37,460 bases of DNA from DASTHS01 sp035718085 (lineage in GTDB: Bacteria > Actinomycetota > Acidimicrobiia > Acidimicrobiales > Palsa-688). A program made the position numbers and the translations under genes. The stretch is from positions 1-37,460 of the forward strand of contig DASTHS010000242.1 in the NCBI GenBank assembly GCA_035718085.1, in the 5' to 3' direction. Below are positions 23,486 through 31,603 of this stretch, in pieces. Position 1 is the stretch's first letter, and each line of letters begins with the position of its first letter. The notes below the pieces were generated by a model. The model was not told the origin of the DNA. It made no database searches and was given only the letters and a program-made list of their open reading frames with translations.

Positions 23486-24385
23486 GTGGCCCAGCGCCCT
23501 GCACCTCGCGACGACTGCCGCGTGCTGGTGGTCGGCGGTTCGAGCGGGATCGGCAGGGCGACGGCGCTGCGCTTCGCTCGCGGTGGCGCCCGCATCGCCC
23601 TGGCCAGCCGCAGCGTCGAGGCCCTCGATGCCGCCGCCACGGAGTGCCGCCTGGCCGGGGCCGCCGAGGTCGCCTGCCTGCCCACCGACGTCAACGATGC
23701 CGACGCCGTCGAGCGCGCCGTCGCTGCCACCGTCGAGCGCTTCGGGGCGATCGACGTCACCGTGCACGCCGCCGCGGTCATGGCCTACGGCCGCATCGAG
23801 GACGTGCCGCGCCAGGTGTTCGAGCACGTGGTCGCCACGTCGATCAACGGCACCGCCAACCTGGCGCGGCCCCTGCTGGCCCACTACCGCGCCCGGGGCC
23901 GCGGCCACCTGGTGGTGGTCAGCTCGCTGCTGGCCTCGGTGACCGCTCCCACCATGGGCTCCTACGTGGCCGCCAAGTGGGGGCAGCTCGGCCTGGTGCG
24001 CACCCTCCAGCAGGAGGTCCGCGACGTCCCGGGCATCCGCATCTCCGCGGTGGCCCCCGGCGGGGTGTCCACCCCGATCTACGTCCAGGGCGGCACCTAC
24101 GCCGGCGCCGCCGGCACCCCGCCACCGCCGGTGTACAGCGCCGACCGGGTGGCCGCCGAGGTCGTCGCCCGGGTGCGCCGGCCCCGCCGCCTCAGCCACG
24201 CCGGGCTGCTCAACCCCCTGGTCGTCGCCGGGTTCCGCCTGCTGCCCGCGCTCTACGACGCCCTCGTCGGGCCGCTGCTCGGCCGCTTCGGCCTGGCCGA
24301 CGAGCCCACCGCCCCGACCCCCGGCAACGTGTTCGTGCCCCGCCCCGACCTCGAGGCCGTGAGCGGCCCGTGGCGCGGCCTGTGA
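23486..24385 (+). CDS. Short-chain dehydrogenase/reductase
   Basis: A 299-aa classical SDR. The NAD(P)-binding motif GGSSGIG lies at about residues 17-23, with AAAVMAYG in place of NNAG, the catalytic Ser in VVSSLLASVTAP and the Tyr-Lys pair in SYVAAKWGQLG. PGGVSTPIY follows. The C-terminal tail of about 80 residues (after VVARVRRPRRLSHAG) is longer than in core SDRs and carries a hydrophobic stretch, as seen in several uncharacterised actinobacterial SDRs. The substrate cannot be told from sequence. A GGAAGG Shine-Dalgarno at 23473-23478 supports the GTG start, so this gene has a leader, unlike its leaderless neighbours. Confidence 0.85.
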   Translation: MAQRPAPRDDCRVLVVGGSSGIGRATALRFARGGARIALASRSVEALDAAATECRLAGAAEVACLPTDVNDADAVERAVAATVERFGAIDVTVHAAAVMAYGRIEDVPRQVFEHVVATSINGTANLARPLLAHYRARGRGHLVVVSSLLASVTAPTMGSYVAAKWGQLGLVRTLQQEVRDVPGIRISAVAPGGVSTPIYVQGGTYAGAAGTPPPPVYSADRVAAEVVARVRRPRRLSHAGLLNPLVVAGFRLLPALYDALVGPLLGRFGLADEPTAPTPGNVFVPRPDLEAVSGPWRGL

Positions 24386-24393
24386 CCGCGCTG

Positions 24394-24424
24394 GTGCCCG
24401 GGCGGGTGCCCCGGCGCCGGGCAC
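24394..24424 (+). terminator. Hairpin after the SDR gene
   Basis: GTGCCCGG and CCGGGCAC arms (8 bp) with a 15-nt loop, beginning 8 nt after the SDR stop. No T-run follows, so termination is only suggested. Confidence 0.35.
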
Positions 24425-24500
24425 GCCCCCTGCCGCCCGGCGTCTGGCCCGCGCCGCAGCGGGAAGACCTCCCCAACCCCCTCTCGCAAGGAGCCCCCCG

Positions 24501-25034
24501 ATGAGCACCGATGGCCACCACGCCCACGTCACCCCGATCGACGTGCTGCGCCGCCAGCACGACGAGTACCGCCACGGCGCCGACCGGCCCCTCACCGGCT
24601 ACCTGGGGCTGCTCGCCACCTACGGCACCCTGACCGCGGCGGCCACGGCGACCATCGCCCGCCGGGGGCGGCTGGCCCGCCGGGTCGGCCTGACCGACCT
24701 GGCGCTCCTGGCGGTCACCACCTTCCGCATCAGTCGGCTGATCACCAAAGACAGCGTCACCGGCGCCGTGCGCGCCCCGTTCACCGAGTACAAGGAGGCG
24801 GCCGGCGAGGGCGAGGTCAACGAGGAGGTGCGCGGCGGCACGGGGTGGCGCCACGCCGTCGGCGAGCTCGTCACCTGCCCGTTCTGCCTCGGCCAGTGGG
24901 TGGCGACCGCCGCCACCACCGGCATGTACCTCGCCCCCGACGTCACCCGCTTCGCCGGCACGATCTGCGCGACGGGCGTGGCCAGCGACCTGTTCCAGCT
25001 CGGCTGGTCCAGCGCCAAGGAGGCGCTGGGCTAG
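24501..25034 (+). CDS. DUF1360 family membrane protein
   Basis: A 177-aa protein of unknown function. The central part ALLAVTTFRISRLITKDSVT followed by VRAPFTEYKEAAGEGEV is the DUF1360 signature (a hydrophobic segment, then RxxxxD and RAPF). A CPFCLGQWVATAA segment and another hydrophobic stretch follow. Two or three membrane passes are likely. AAGGAG at 24488-24493 supports the ATG start. It converges on the second SDR gene. Confidence 0.8.
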   Translation: MSTDGHHAHVTPIDVLRRQHDEYRHGADRPLTGYLGLLATYGTLTAAATATIARRGRLARRVGLTDLALLAVTTFRISRLITKDSVTGAVRAPFTEYKEAAGEGEVNEEVRGGTGWRHAVGELVTCPFCLGQWVATAATTGMYLAPDVTRFAGTICATGVASDLFQLGWSSAKEALG

Positions 25035-25035
25035 C

Positions 25036-25074
25036 GCCCGCCCGGCGACTTCCCCCGCGGCCGGGTCAGCGGGC
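25036..25074. terminator. Hairpin between convergent DUF1360 and SDR genes
   Basis: Nested arms GCCCGC/GCGGGC and CCGGC/GCCGG with a 4-nt bulge on one side lie across the 31-nt convergent gap and into the SDR stop. A bidirectional terminator is plausible. Confidence 0.35.
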
Positions 25075-25863
25075 GGTGATGCCCCCGTCGACGGGCACCA
25101 CCGCGCCGGTCAGGTACGAGCCGGCGCGCGAGGCGAGGAAGATCGCCGTGCCCGCCACGTCGTCGGGGCGGCCCACCCGCCCGAGCGGCACCGAGCTGGC
25201 CACCCCCTGGCGGCCCTGCGGGTCGTCGAGCACGAACGCCATCATCTTCGAGTCGAACGGCCCCGGGGCGATGGCGTTGACGGTGATCGCCTCGCGCGCC
25301 AGGCGGGTCGCCAGGTGGCGGGTGAGCATGTGCACGGCCGCCTTCGACGACGAGTAGGCGAAGCTCTCCAGCGCCGGCGTGCGGATGCCGTCGACCGAGC
25401 CGATGTTGATCACCCGGGCGGGCTCGTCGGGGGTGGCGGCCGCCCGCAGCAACGGCAGCAGCGCCTGGGTGAGGGCGAACACCGCCTTGACGTTGACGTC
25501 GAGCAGCTTGTCGAACGCAGACAGCGGGAAGGTGTCGAGCGGCTCGCCCCAGGTGGCGCCGGCGTTGTTCACCAGCACGTCGAGGCGGTCGCCGGTGCTG
25601 GCCACGAACTCGGCCAGGGCGGCGACGCCCTCGGCGGTGGCCACGTCGACGGGCAGGGCGTCGCAGGGGCCGATCTCGCCGAGCGCCGCCGCCGCCTCCT
25701 CGACCTGGGCTGCCTTGCGGGCGGTGATGGTGACCGACGCGCCGGCGGCGAGGAACCCGCGGGCGATCATGTACCCGATCCCCCGGGAACCGCCGGTGAC
25801 CAGCACGCGCTTGCCGGTCACGGAGAAGAGGGTGGTCGGGTCGCCAGGGGCGTCAGCAGCCAT
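25066..25863 (-). CDS. Short-chain dehydrogenase/reductase (FabG/RhlG-like)
   Basis: A 265-aa classical SDR: VLVTGGSRGIGYMIARGF (Rossmann motif), VLVNNAGATWGEPLDTF, INIGSVDGIRT (Ser), FAYSSSKAAVHMLTRHL (Tyr-Lys), NAIAPGPFDSKMM and the typical end YLTGAVVPVDGGITAR. It is close in pattern to NADPH-dependent 3-oxoacyl reductases of the RhlG group, but the substrate is unknown. The ATG at 25863 is preceded by a TAGGGT box with an 8-nt spacer, so a leaderless transcript is inferred. Confidence 0.9.
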   Translation of the reverse strand: MAADAPGDPTTLFSVTGKRVLVTGGSRGIGYMIARGFLAAGASVTITARKAAQVEEAAAALGEIGPCDALPVDVATAEGVAALAEFVASTGDRLDVLVNNAGATWGEPLDTFPLSAFDKLLDVNVKAVFALTQALLPLLRAAATPDEPARVINIGSVDGIRTPALESFAYSSSKAAVHMLTRHLATRLAREAITVNAIAPGPFDSKMMAFVLDDPQGRQGVASSVPLGRVGRPDDVAGTAIFLASRAGSYLTGAVVPVDGGITAR

Positions 25864-25871
25864 GGCCGCGC

Positions 25872-25877
25872 ACCCTA
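25872..25877 (-). promoter_or_regulatory. -10 box of the SDR gene
   Basis: TAGGGT, 8 nt before the ATG at 25863, no Shine-Dalgarno. Confidence 0.5.
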
Positions 25878-25926
25878 GGTCGACGGCCGCACCCGGGGCG
25901 GGGGCGACGACCGAGCCCCCGGAGCG

Positions 25927-26262
25927 TCAGCGCTTCGGCGGGTGCAGCGCCCACCGCTCGACCATGATCCCGCCGCCGGGCACCAGGCCGGCCACCAGCA
26001 CCATGAGCAGCGCCAGGGGTCCCCAGCCGACCTTGGAGCGGAACACGAAGATGGCGATCAGGTAGGCGGTGAAGATCGCCCCGTGCACGTTGCCCATGAC
26101 GAAGAGGCAGTCGACGCCGGCCAGGTGCGGCTTGGTGAACGCGCACACGATGAGCAGCAGGAAGGCCGTCGCCTCGAGCACGGCCAGGGCCCGCAGGAAC
26201 CGGATCGACTTGATGTTCGTGCGCCCGGCGCGGGCGCGCCGCTCGCGCCCGGTGGTGCGCAT
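25927..26262 (-). CDS. DUF3817 integral membrane protein
   Basis: A small membrane protein (111 aa from this ATG) of unknown function. TNIKSIRFLRALAVLEA begins the domain; hydrophobic segments FLLLIVCAF, GAIFTAYLIAIFVF and LALLMVLVAGLVPGG, with NVHGAIF between, match the DUF3817 pattern of three helices. The start is uncertain. The frame is open back to a TAG at 26352, the only ATG/GTG/TTG in that stretch is this ATG, and it has no Shine-Dalgarno. A TAGCAT box 6 nt before an in-frame ATC (26340) resembles the leaderless promoters of the window. The extended N-terminus would be Thr/Pro-rich. Confidence 0.8.
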   Translation of the reverse strand: MRTTGRERRARAGRTNIKSIRFLRALAVLEATAFLLLIVCAFTKPHLAGVDCLFVMGNVHGAIFTAYLIAIFVFRSKVGWGPLALLMVLVAGLVPGGGIMVERWALHPPKR

Positions 26263-26346
26263 GCGGTCGATGCGGGCCCGCAGCCGTCCGGCGGCGGGGG
26301 TGGTCGCCGGGGTCGAGGGCGTTGGGGTCGACGTGGGGATGCGGCG

Positions 26347-26352
26347 ATGCTA
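26347..26352 (-). promoter_or_regulatory. Possible -10 box of the DUF3817 gene
   Basis: TAGCAT, overlapping the TAG stop of the CocE-like gene. Six nt further is an in-frame ATC, not a standard start. Confidence 0.35.
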
Positions 26353-28053
26353 GGTGCGCTCGCCGCCGTCGCCAGTGTCGCCACCGCTCCCGGCACCGAT
26401 CCCCGCACCGTCCAGCGCCGGGAGGGTGAGCCGGCCACCGAGTACCCGCACCACGACCGGGCGGCCGGTGGTGGCGTCGGCGAGCGGCTCGTCGGTGCCG
26501 GGGTGCGCGGCGAAGCGGGGGTGGGCGCCGCCGGCCACCTGCACCCGCACCCGGTGGCCGGCGCGCCAGCGCGCCGCGATCGGCCCCAGGTCGACCTCCA
26601 CGACGGCGCGACCGGCGGGGGCGACGACGACGCCGTCGCAGACGTGGCGTGACCGGCCCCGCCGGTCGACGTCGCAGCAGCGCACCACCACGTGATGAGG
26701 ACCGTCGGCGTCCACCTCGACCGTCGCCCGCACGGTGCCGGCGACCTCGAGGGCGCATGGCAGCGGCGGGCCGGTGAAGACCGCCACATCGGCCCGGGCT
26801 TCGAGCGCCTCCTGCCTGGCGGGCCCGGCATCGGGGCCGAGCACGGGGCCGCCGACCGACGGCGTCGGGTGGGCAGGATCGAACCGGAAGGTCGCCAACG
26901 CCGCGGCGGCAGGCGCGGGTGGGGAAGTCGCCGGGAGGTGGAACGCCCGGCGGTGGTCGCCGACCGGTGGCGGCGACCACCGAGGGCCGCCCGACGCGGG
27001 CGCCGTCAAGGTTCCGGCCGGCCCGAGGACGAGGGGGCGTCCGGTCGACCCGGGGGGCGGCCACGACGGCCACACCCGGCGCCGGCGGCCGCCGACGACG
27101 GCCGTGCGCACCGTGCCGACGCCGGCTGGCACGGCCCCCTCCAGCGCTTCGCCGACGAACGCGGTGGCTTCTCGGATCAGCGGCCACCACCTCGTCACCA
27201 CGCCCCGGTGGGTGAAGTCCCCCACGGTCAGGGCGACGGGCACGCCCCGGGCTGTCAGGGCGCCGTGCTGCTCGATGCCGGCCCGCCGGAACAGGTCGTG
27301 CCAGCCGGCCTGCACCAGCACCGGCACCCGCACGGCGTCGAGCGCCCGCCCCTGGTCGTAGGCGGTCCAGTGCGGCGACGGCGGGGGGTTCGCCACCCAC
27401 CCGGGCCACCACGGCACCGGCCGTCCGGTCAGGGCGGTGGCCGCGTCCCGCAGGGGCCGCCCGCCTGCCGGCCCGCCGCCCGCCCCCGGCCGCAGGGCTC
27501 CTTCCAGGCGGCGCCGTCGCCCGCGGGCACCGAGGGCGGCGGCGATGCCGACCTGGCGCCCGGGCCCGGCGACGAGCTGCGCCCACCCCAACGAGTCGGC
27601 GAGGGAGAACGCGCCGCCAGGCCACACCGTCGGCCCCAGGTCGTGGGGGGCCACCTGGGCGACGACGGCCCGCAGCTCGGGAGGCGGGTCGGCGGCGAGG
27701 GCCCACGCCGCGTAGCCCAGGTACGACAGGCCGATCGTGGCCAGCCGCCCGTCGAACCAGGGCTGGCGGCGCAGCCATGCGACGGTGGCCGCGCCGTCGG
27801 CCGCCTCGCAGGTGAACGGCTGCGCGGGCGCATCGCCGCGCCCGGAGGTGCCCCGCACCGACGCGATGACGACGTGCAGGCCGGCCCGGGTGAAGGGGAC
27901 GGCGTAGAGCAGCGACCAGGGGAAGCGGCGCCCGTAGGGGCTGCGGACCAGCACCACGGGTCGCCGGCCGGGGCCGCCCGACCACCGGTCGGCGAAACCG
28001 ACCGTGCCGTCGGCCAGGGGCACCGGCAGGTCGCGCTCGTGACCGTCGCCCAC
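26350..28053 (-). CDS. CocE/NonD family alpha/beta-hydrolase
   Basis: A 567-aa X-Pro dipeptidyl-peptidase/cocaine-esterase-type hydrolase. VLVRSPYGRRFPW and VIASVRGTSGRGD (oxyanion region) lead to the nucleophile Ser in GLSYLGYAAWALA. VLVQAGWHDLFRRAGIEQ follows, and HRGVV in the THRGVVTRWW segment probably carries the catalytic His. The C-terminal jelly-roll is recognised by VEVDLGPIAARWRAGHRVRV. It likely cleaves acyl esters or amides of unknown identity. No signal peptide is visible, so a cytoplasmic enzyme is likely. The GTG at 28053 is chosen because the family-typical DLPVPLADGT follows at once; a weak AGG lies 10 nt upstream. Confidence 0.9.
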   Translation of the reverse strand: MGDGHERDLPVPLADGTVGFADRWSGGPGRRPVVLVRSPYGRRFPWSLLYAVPFTRAGLHVVIASVRGTSGRGDAPAQPFTCEAADGAATVAWLRRQPWFDGRLATIGLSYLGYAAWALAADPPPELRAVVAQVAPHDLGPTVWPGGAFSLADSLGWAQLVAGPGRQVGIAAALGARGRRRRLEGALRPGAGGGPAGGRPLRDAATALTGRPVPWWPGWVANPPPSPHWTAYDQGRALDAVRVPVLVQAGWHDLFRRAGIEQHGALTARGVPVALTVGDFTHRGVVTRWWPLIREATAFVGEALEGAVPAGVGTVRTAVVGGRRRRVWPSWPPPGSTGRPLVLGPAGTLTAPASGGPRWSPPPVGDHRRAFHLPATSPPAPAAAALATFRFDPAHPTPSVGGPVLGPDAGPARQEALEARADVAVFTGPPLPCALEVAGTVRATVEVDADGPHHVVVRCCDVDRRGRSRHVCDGVVVAPAGRAVVEVDLGPIAARWRAGHRVRVQVAGGAHPRFAAHPGTDEPLADATTGRPVVVRVLGGRLTLPALDGAGIGAGSGGDTGDGGERT

Positions 28054-28136
28054 CCGTCGAGCCTTGCACTGTTGACCAAACGGCGCATACCGGCTATCAA
28101 GCCGGTCGCAACGCCACCCCTACATCGGAGAGTGAC

Positions 28137-28580
28137 ATGGCAGAGAAGAAGTCCGCGCTGTCGGAGTTCAAGGATTTCGTCGTCCAGGGCAACGTCATCG
28201 ACCTGGCCGTGGCGGTGATCATCGCCACGGCCTTCAAGCCGATCATCACCGACGTCGTCAACCTGATCCTCGCCGTGGTCGCCATCCCGGGCAAGCAGCC
28301 GAAGGACTTCAGCGCCCTGTCGTTCACCATCGGCGGCGGCGTGTTCAAGTACGGCATCTTGTTGAACGACCTGATCTCGTTCGTGATCATCGCCGCCGTG
28401 GTGTTCTTCGCCGTCGTCCGGCCGATCCGCACGCTCATGGAGCGCCGCCGCAGCGCCGCTCCCGACCCCGAGAGCACCGAGCGCCCCTGCCCCGAGTGCC
28501 TCACCCTCATCCCCAAAGACGCCACCCGCTGCCGGGCATGCGGCACCCAGGTGCCGCCGATGCCCGTCCCGGCGCTCTGA
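28137..28580 (+). CDS. mscL: Large-conductance mechanosensitive channel MscL with C-terminal zinc ribbon
   Basis: A 147-aa osmotic safety valve. The N-terminal ALSEFKDFVVQGNVIDLAVAV with VIIATAFKPIITDVV is the S1/TM1 signature; TM2 is LLNDLISFVIIAAVVFFAVV, and the basic MERRR cap follows. The C-terminal helix of E. coli MscL is replaced by a four-Cys ribbon (C118, C121, C132, C135: CPEC and CRAC) that should bind zinc. Similar tails occur in other actinobacterial MscL-like proteins. GGAGAG at 28127-28132 supports the ATG start. Confidence 0.95.
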   Translation: MAEKKSALSEFKDFVVQGNVIDLAVAVIIATAFKPIITDVVNLILAVVAIPGKQPKDFSALSFTIGGGVFKYGILLNDLISFVIIAAVVFFAVVRPIRTLMERRRSAAPDPESTERPCPECLTLIPKDATRCRACGTQVPPMPVPAL

Positions 28581-28586
28581 CCCGCC

Positions 28587-28616
28587 GGTGGCCGGCACCG
28601 GGGGGCGCCGGCCACC
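28587..28616 (+). terminator. Strong hairpin after mscL
   Basis: GGTGGCCGGC and GCCGGCCACC, a perfect 10-bp stem with a 10-nt loop starting 6 nt after the mscL stop. It has no T-tract but is the strongest stem among the intergenic hairpins listed here. Confidence 0.6.
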
Positions 28617-28638
28617 GCCCGGGCCACCCACGTCTGCC

Positions 28639-28644
28639 TAGCGT
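28639..28644 (+). promoter_or_regulatory. -10 box of nadE
   Basis: TAGCGT, 6 nt before the ATG of nadE, no Shine-Dalgarno; a leaderless transcript is inferred. Confidence 0.55.
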
Positions 28645-28650
28645 GGCCCC

Positions 28651-30363
28651 ATGACCCGGCTGCGCGTGGCGTTGTGCCAGCTCGACCCCACCGTCGGCGC
28701 CCTCGAGGCCAACGCCGACGCGATCGTCGCCGCCTACCGGCAGGCCGACGCCGCCGGCTGCGACCTCGCCGTCTTCGGCGAGCTGGCGATCACCGGGTAC
28801 CCGCCCGAAGACCTGCTCCTCAAACCCGGGTTCGTGGCCGACAACCAGGCGGCGTTGGCGCGGGTCGCCGCGGCCACCGGCCGCTGCGCGGCGGTCGTCG
28901 GGTTCGTCGACGAGGACGTCGACCTCTTCAACGCCGCGGCCGTGTGCGCCGACGGCGCGGTGCGCGGCGTGTACCACAAGCAGGAGCTGCCGAACTACGC
29001 CGTCTTCGACGAGCGTCGCTACTTCGCGCCGGGCCAGGGCCCACAGCAGCTGCACAGCATCGGCGGCGTGCGCGTCGGGGTGTCGATCTGCGAGGACGCG
29101 TGGAGCCCCGACGGGCCGATCCAAGCCGCCGGGCGGGCCGGAGCCGAGCTGGTGGTCAACCTCAACGGTTCGCCCTTCTACCGGGCCCGGGTGCTCGAAC
29201 GGCGCCAGATGCTGGCCACCCGGGCCGCTGACGCCAGCGTGCACCTCGTCTACGTCAACCAGGTGGGCGGCCAGGACGAGCTGGTGTTCGACGGGGGGTC
29301 GATGGTCTTCGACGCCGACGGCCACCTCGTCACCGCCCTGGCCCAGTTCGTCGAGCAGGTGGCGGTCGTCGACCTCGAGGTGCGGCCGGTCTACCGCAAG
29401 CGGCTGCTCGACCCCCGCGGCCGCACGGTGACCGCCCCGCTGCCCTGCAACCCGGTGACGGGCACCGCCCGCCAGGCCGCCGACGCCCCGCGCCTGCCGG
29501 CACCGCCCGTCGCCGCGGTGCTCGACCCCGAGCCGGAGGTCTACGGCGCCCTCGTGCTCGGCACCCGCGACTACGTGCGCAAGAACGGGTTCTCCGACGT
29601 GGTCATCGGCCTCTCCGGCGGGGTCGACTCGTCGTTGGTCGCCGCCGTGGCCGTCGACGCCCTCGGGGCGGCCTGCGTGCACGGTGTGGCCATGCCGAGC
29701 CGCTACTCGAGCGACCACTCGCGCAGCGACGCCGACGACCTGGCGGCCCGGCTCGGGATCGACCTGCGCACCATCGAGATCGAGCCGGCACACGCTGCCT
29801 TCCTCGGGATGCTCGCCCCCTCCTTCGCCGGAAGGGGAGAAGACCTGACCGAGGAGAACCTGCAGAGCCGCCTCCGCGGCGTGCTGCTGATGGCCCTGTC
29901 GAACAAGTTCGGGTGGCTGGTGCTCACCACCGGCAACAAGTCGGAGGCGGCGGTCGGCTACTCGACGCTCTACGGCGACACGGCGGGCGGGTTCGCGGTG
30001 ATCAAGGACGTCGCCAAGACCGGCGTCTACCGCCTCTGCCAGTGGCGCAACACCGTGGCCGAGGTCATCCCGCCCTCGGTGCTGACCAAGCCACCGTCGG
30101 CCGAGCTGCGGCCCGGCCAACGCGACGACCAGAGCCTGCCGCCCTACGAGGTGCTCGACCCGATCCTCGAGGGCTACGTCGAAGCCGACCTGACCGCCGC
30201 CGAGCTCGTCGCCGCCGGCCACGACGAGGCGACGGTGCGGCGCATCGTGCGCCTCGTCGACCTCAACGAGTACAAGCGGCGCCAGACCCCTCCGGGGGTG
30301 CGCGTCACGCCCAAGGCCTTCGGGCGGGATCGGCGGGTGCCGATCACCAACGCATACCGCTGA
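28651..30363 (+). CDS. nadE: Glutamine-dependent NAD+ synthetase
   Basis: A 570-aa two-domain enzyme for the last step of NAD synthesis. The N-terminal nitrilase-type glutaminase shows the Glu-Lys-Cys triad: E44 in FGELAITGYPPEDLL, K110 in YHKQELPNYAVFDE, and C147 in VSICEDAW. The C-terminal synthetase domain has the PP-loop GLSGGVDSS (about 320-328), TGNKSEAAVGYSTLYGDTAGG, and KPPSAELRPGQRDDQSLPPY, with KRRQTPPGVRVTPKAFGRDR at the end. The length is typical for the shorter bacterial form. The ATG is fixed by the -10 box 6 nt upstream. Confidence 0.97.
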   Translation: MTRLRVALCQLDPTVGALEANADAIVAAYRQADAAGCDLAVFGELAITGYPPEDLLLKPGFVADNQAALARVAAATGRCAAVVGFVDEDVDLFNAAAVCADGAVRGVYHKQELPNYAVFDERRYFAPGQGPQQLHSIGGVRVGVSICEDAWSPDGPIQAAGRAGAELVVNLNGSPFYRARVLERRQMLATRAADASVHLVYVNQVGGQDELVFDGGSMVFDADGHLVTALAQFVEQVAVVDLEVRPVYRKRLLDPRGRTVTAPLPCNPVTGTARQAADAPRLPAPPVAAVLDPEPEVYGALVLGTRDYVRKNGFSDVVIGLSGGVDSSLVAAVAVDALGAACVHGVAMPSRYSSDHSRSDADDLAARLGIDLRTIEIEPAHAAFLGMLAPSFAGRGEDLTEENLQSRLRGVLLMALSNKFGWLVLTTGNKSEAAVGYSTLYGDTAGGFAVIKDVAKTGVYRLCQWRNTVAEVIPPSVLTKPPSAELRPGQRDDQSLPPYEVLDPILEGYVEADLTAAELVAAGHDEATVRRIVRLVDLNEYKRRQTPPGVRVTPKAFGRDRRVPITNAYR

Positions 30364-30394
30364 GCGGTCCGGCCGGAGGTCGGGGGGCGGGCGG

Positions 30395-30400
30395 TAGCCT
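30395..30400 (+). promoter_or_regulatory. -10 box of the tetR-like gene
   Basis: TAGCCT, 7 nt before the GTG at 30408. It favours that GTG over the TTG three bases earlier. Confidence 0.5.
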
Positions 30401-30407
30401 CTGATTG

Positions 30408-31052
30408 GTGGCGACGACGACAGGGTCCGAGGCTCCTGCCAAGCGGTCGCGGGCCCGCCGGGGCGACGGTGAGCGCCTGCGCGAAGAGATCCTGGAGGCG
30501 GCGGAGGCGATCCTCATCGCGACCAGCGACCAGGCGGCGGTGTCGATCCGGGCCGTCGCCGGGCGGGTCGGGGTCACCCCGCCGTCGATCTACCTGCACT
30601 TCGCCGACCGGGCCGACCTCCTCTACGCCGTCGCCGACCGGCACTTCGTGCAGCTCGAGCAGGCGATGGCCCAGGCTGCCGAGGGCGTCGACGACCCCCG
30701 CCAGCGGCTGTTCCGGCGGGGCCGCGCCTACCTGCACTACGGGCTGGCCCACCCCGAGCACTACCGCCTGCTGATGATGGCGCGCCCTGACGCCACGCCC
30801 GAGCGCCTCCGCGACGAGCGCCTGGCCGACACCGCCGGGTTGGTACCGGTCGTCGGCGACCTCGAGGCCGCCGTCGCCGGTGGCGCCATCGCCGACCGGC
30901 CCGTGCTCGAGCTGGCCGCCGCCTTGTGGATGACCGTCCACGGCGTGGTCTCCATGCTCATCACCAAGCCCGAGTTCCCCTTCGGTGACCCCGACGCCGT
31001 CTACGAGCGCCTCTTCGACCTGGTCTGGTCCGGGTTGACCGCCGGCGGTTGA
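30408..31052 (+). CDS. TetR/AcrR family transcriptional regulator
   Basis: A 214-aa regulator. The N-terminal HTH spans about residues 25-70 (REEILEAAEAILIATSDQ, then VSIRAVAGRVGVTPPSIYLH and FADRADLLYAVADRHF), a clear TetR signature. The ligand-binding half contains HYGLAHPEHYRLLMM, AAALWMTVHGVVSMLITKP and FPFGDPDAVYERLFDLVW, which resembles the TetR C-terminal WHG-type domain. Ligand and targets are unknown. The downstream unknown gene follows within 6 nt and could be its target or partner. Confidence 0.92.
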   Translation: MATTTGSEAPAKRSRARRGDGERLREEILEAAEAILIATSDQAAVSIRAVAGRVGVTPPSIYLHFADRADLLYAVADRHFVQLEQAMAQAAEGVDDPRQRLFRRGRAYLHYGLAHPEHYRLLMMARPDATPERLRDERLADTAGLVPVVGDLEAAVAGGAIADRPVLELAAALWMTVHGVVSMLITKPEFPFGDPDAVYERLFDLVWSGLTAGG

Positions 31053-31057
31053 GCCCG

Positions 31058-31603
31058 GTGACGCTGTCGTTCGACGAGTCGGCTGCCGCCGTCGGGGGCT
31101 TCCGGTGGTGCGAGCTGGCCACCTGGCGGGCGTGCAGCGCGTGGGCGACAACCACGCCGGTGGCTGCCGCCGCGGTGTGCCTCGACGTCGTCGGCGCCCA
31201 CGCGGCCTGGCGGGCCGACCAGTGGTGGCAGCGGCTGCCGGTGCTGGCCTCGGTCGAGCGGTCGTCGCTGGTCGTGCCGCCCCCTGGGTGGGCGGCTGTC
31301 GACGACGCCCTCGCCGCGGTCGAAGGCGCGCCGGCGCGCCTGGCGGTCACGACCCGCGTGCTGCTGGGCCGCCTGGCTGCGGGCTATGCGGCGATCGCCG
31401 GTTTCGTCAGCCCGGTCGCCGACGGGCCCCTGGCCCGGACCCTCGCCCAGGCGCAGGCCGACGTCGCCGCCGACTGGCAGCGCAGCGCTGCGCTGCTCAC
31501 GAACCTGCTGGTGACCGGCGAGGCCGTCGACGACGCGGCGGCGGCGGTGTCAGGCGTCGAGCACCGGGCGCTTGGCGGCGACCCGGGCGAAGCGGCGCAG
31601 TGA
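31058..31603 (+). CDS. Unknown helical protein coupled to the TetR gene (possibly ferritin-like)
   Basis: A 181-aa, Ala-rich, mainly helical protein without a clear family match that I can name. Segments GFRWCELATWRACSAWATT, HAAWRADQWWQRLP and LLGRLAAGYAAIAGFVSPV, spaced in helices with Trp and His, are reminiscent of a ferritin-like four-helix bundle, but no metal-binding ExxH pair is obvious. It starts 5 nt after the tetR stop at a GTG (31058); a TTG at 31049 overlapping that stop (TTGA) is an alternative. Its last 54 nt overlap the convergent SRPBCC gene. Confidence 0.65.
   Translation: MTLSFDESAAAVGGFRWCELATWRACSAWATTTPVAAAAVCLDVVGAHAAWRADQWWQRLPVLASVERSSLVVPPPGWAAVDDALAAVEGAPARLAVTTRVLLGRLAAGYAAIAGFVSPVADGPLARTLAQAQADVAADWQRSAALLTNLLVTGEAVDDAAAAVSGVEHRALGGDPGEAAQ

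Noticed and set aside
20858..24595. A 1245-codon open frame on the minus strand opposite cobM to the SDR gene
   Set aside because: Shadow frame: it spans several well-supported plus-strand genes and has no recognisable domain.
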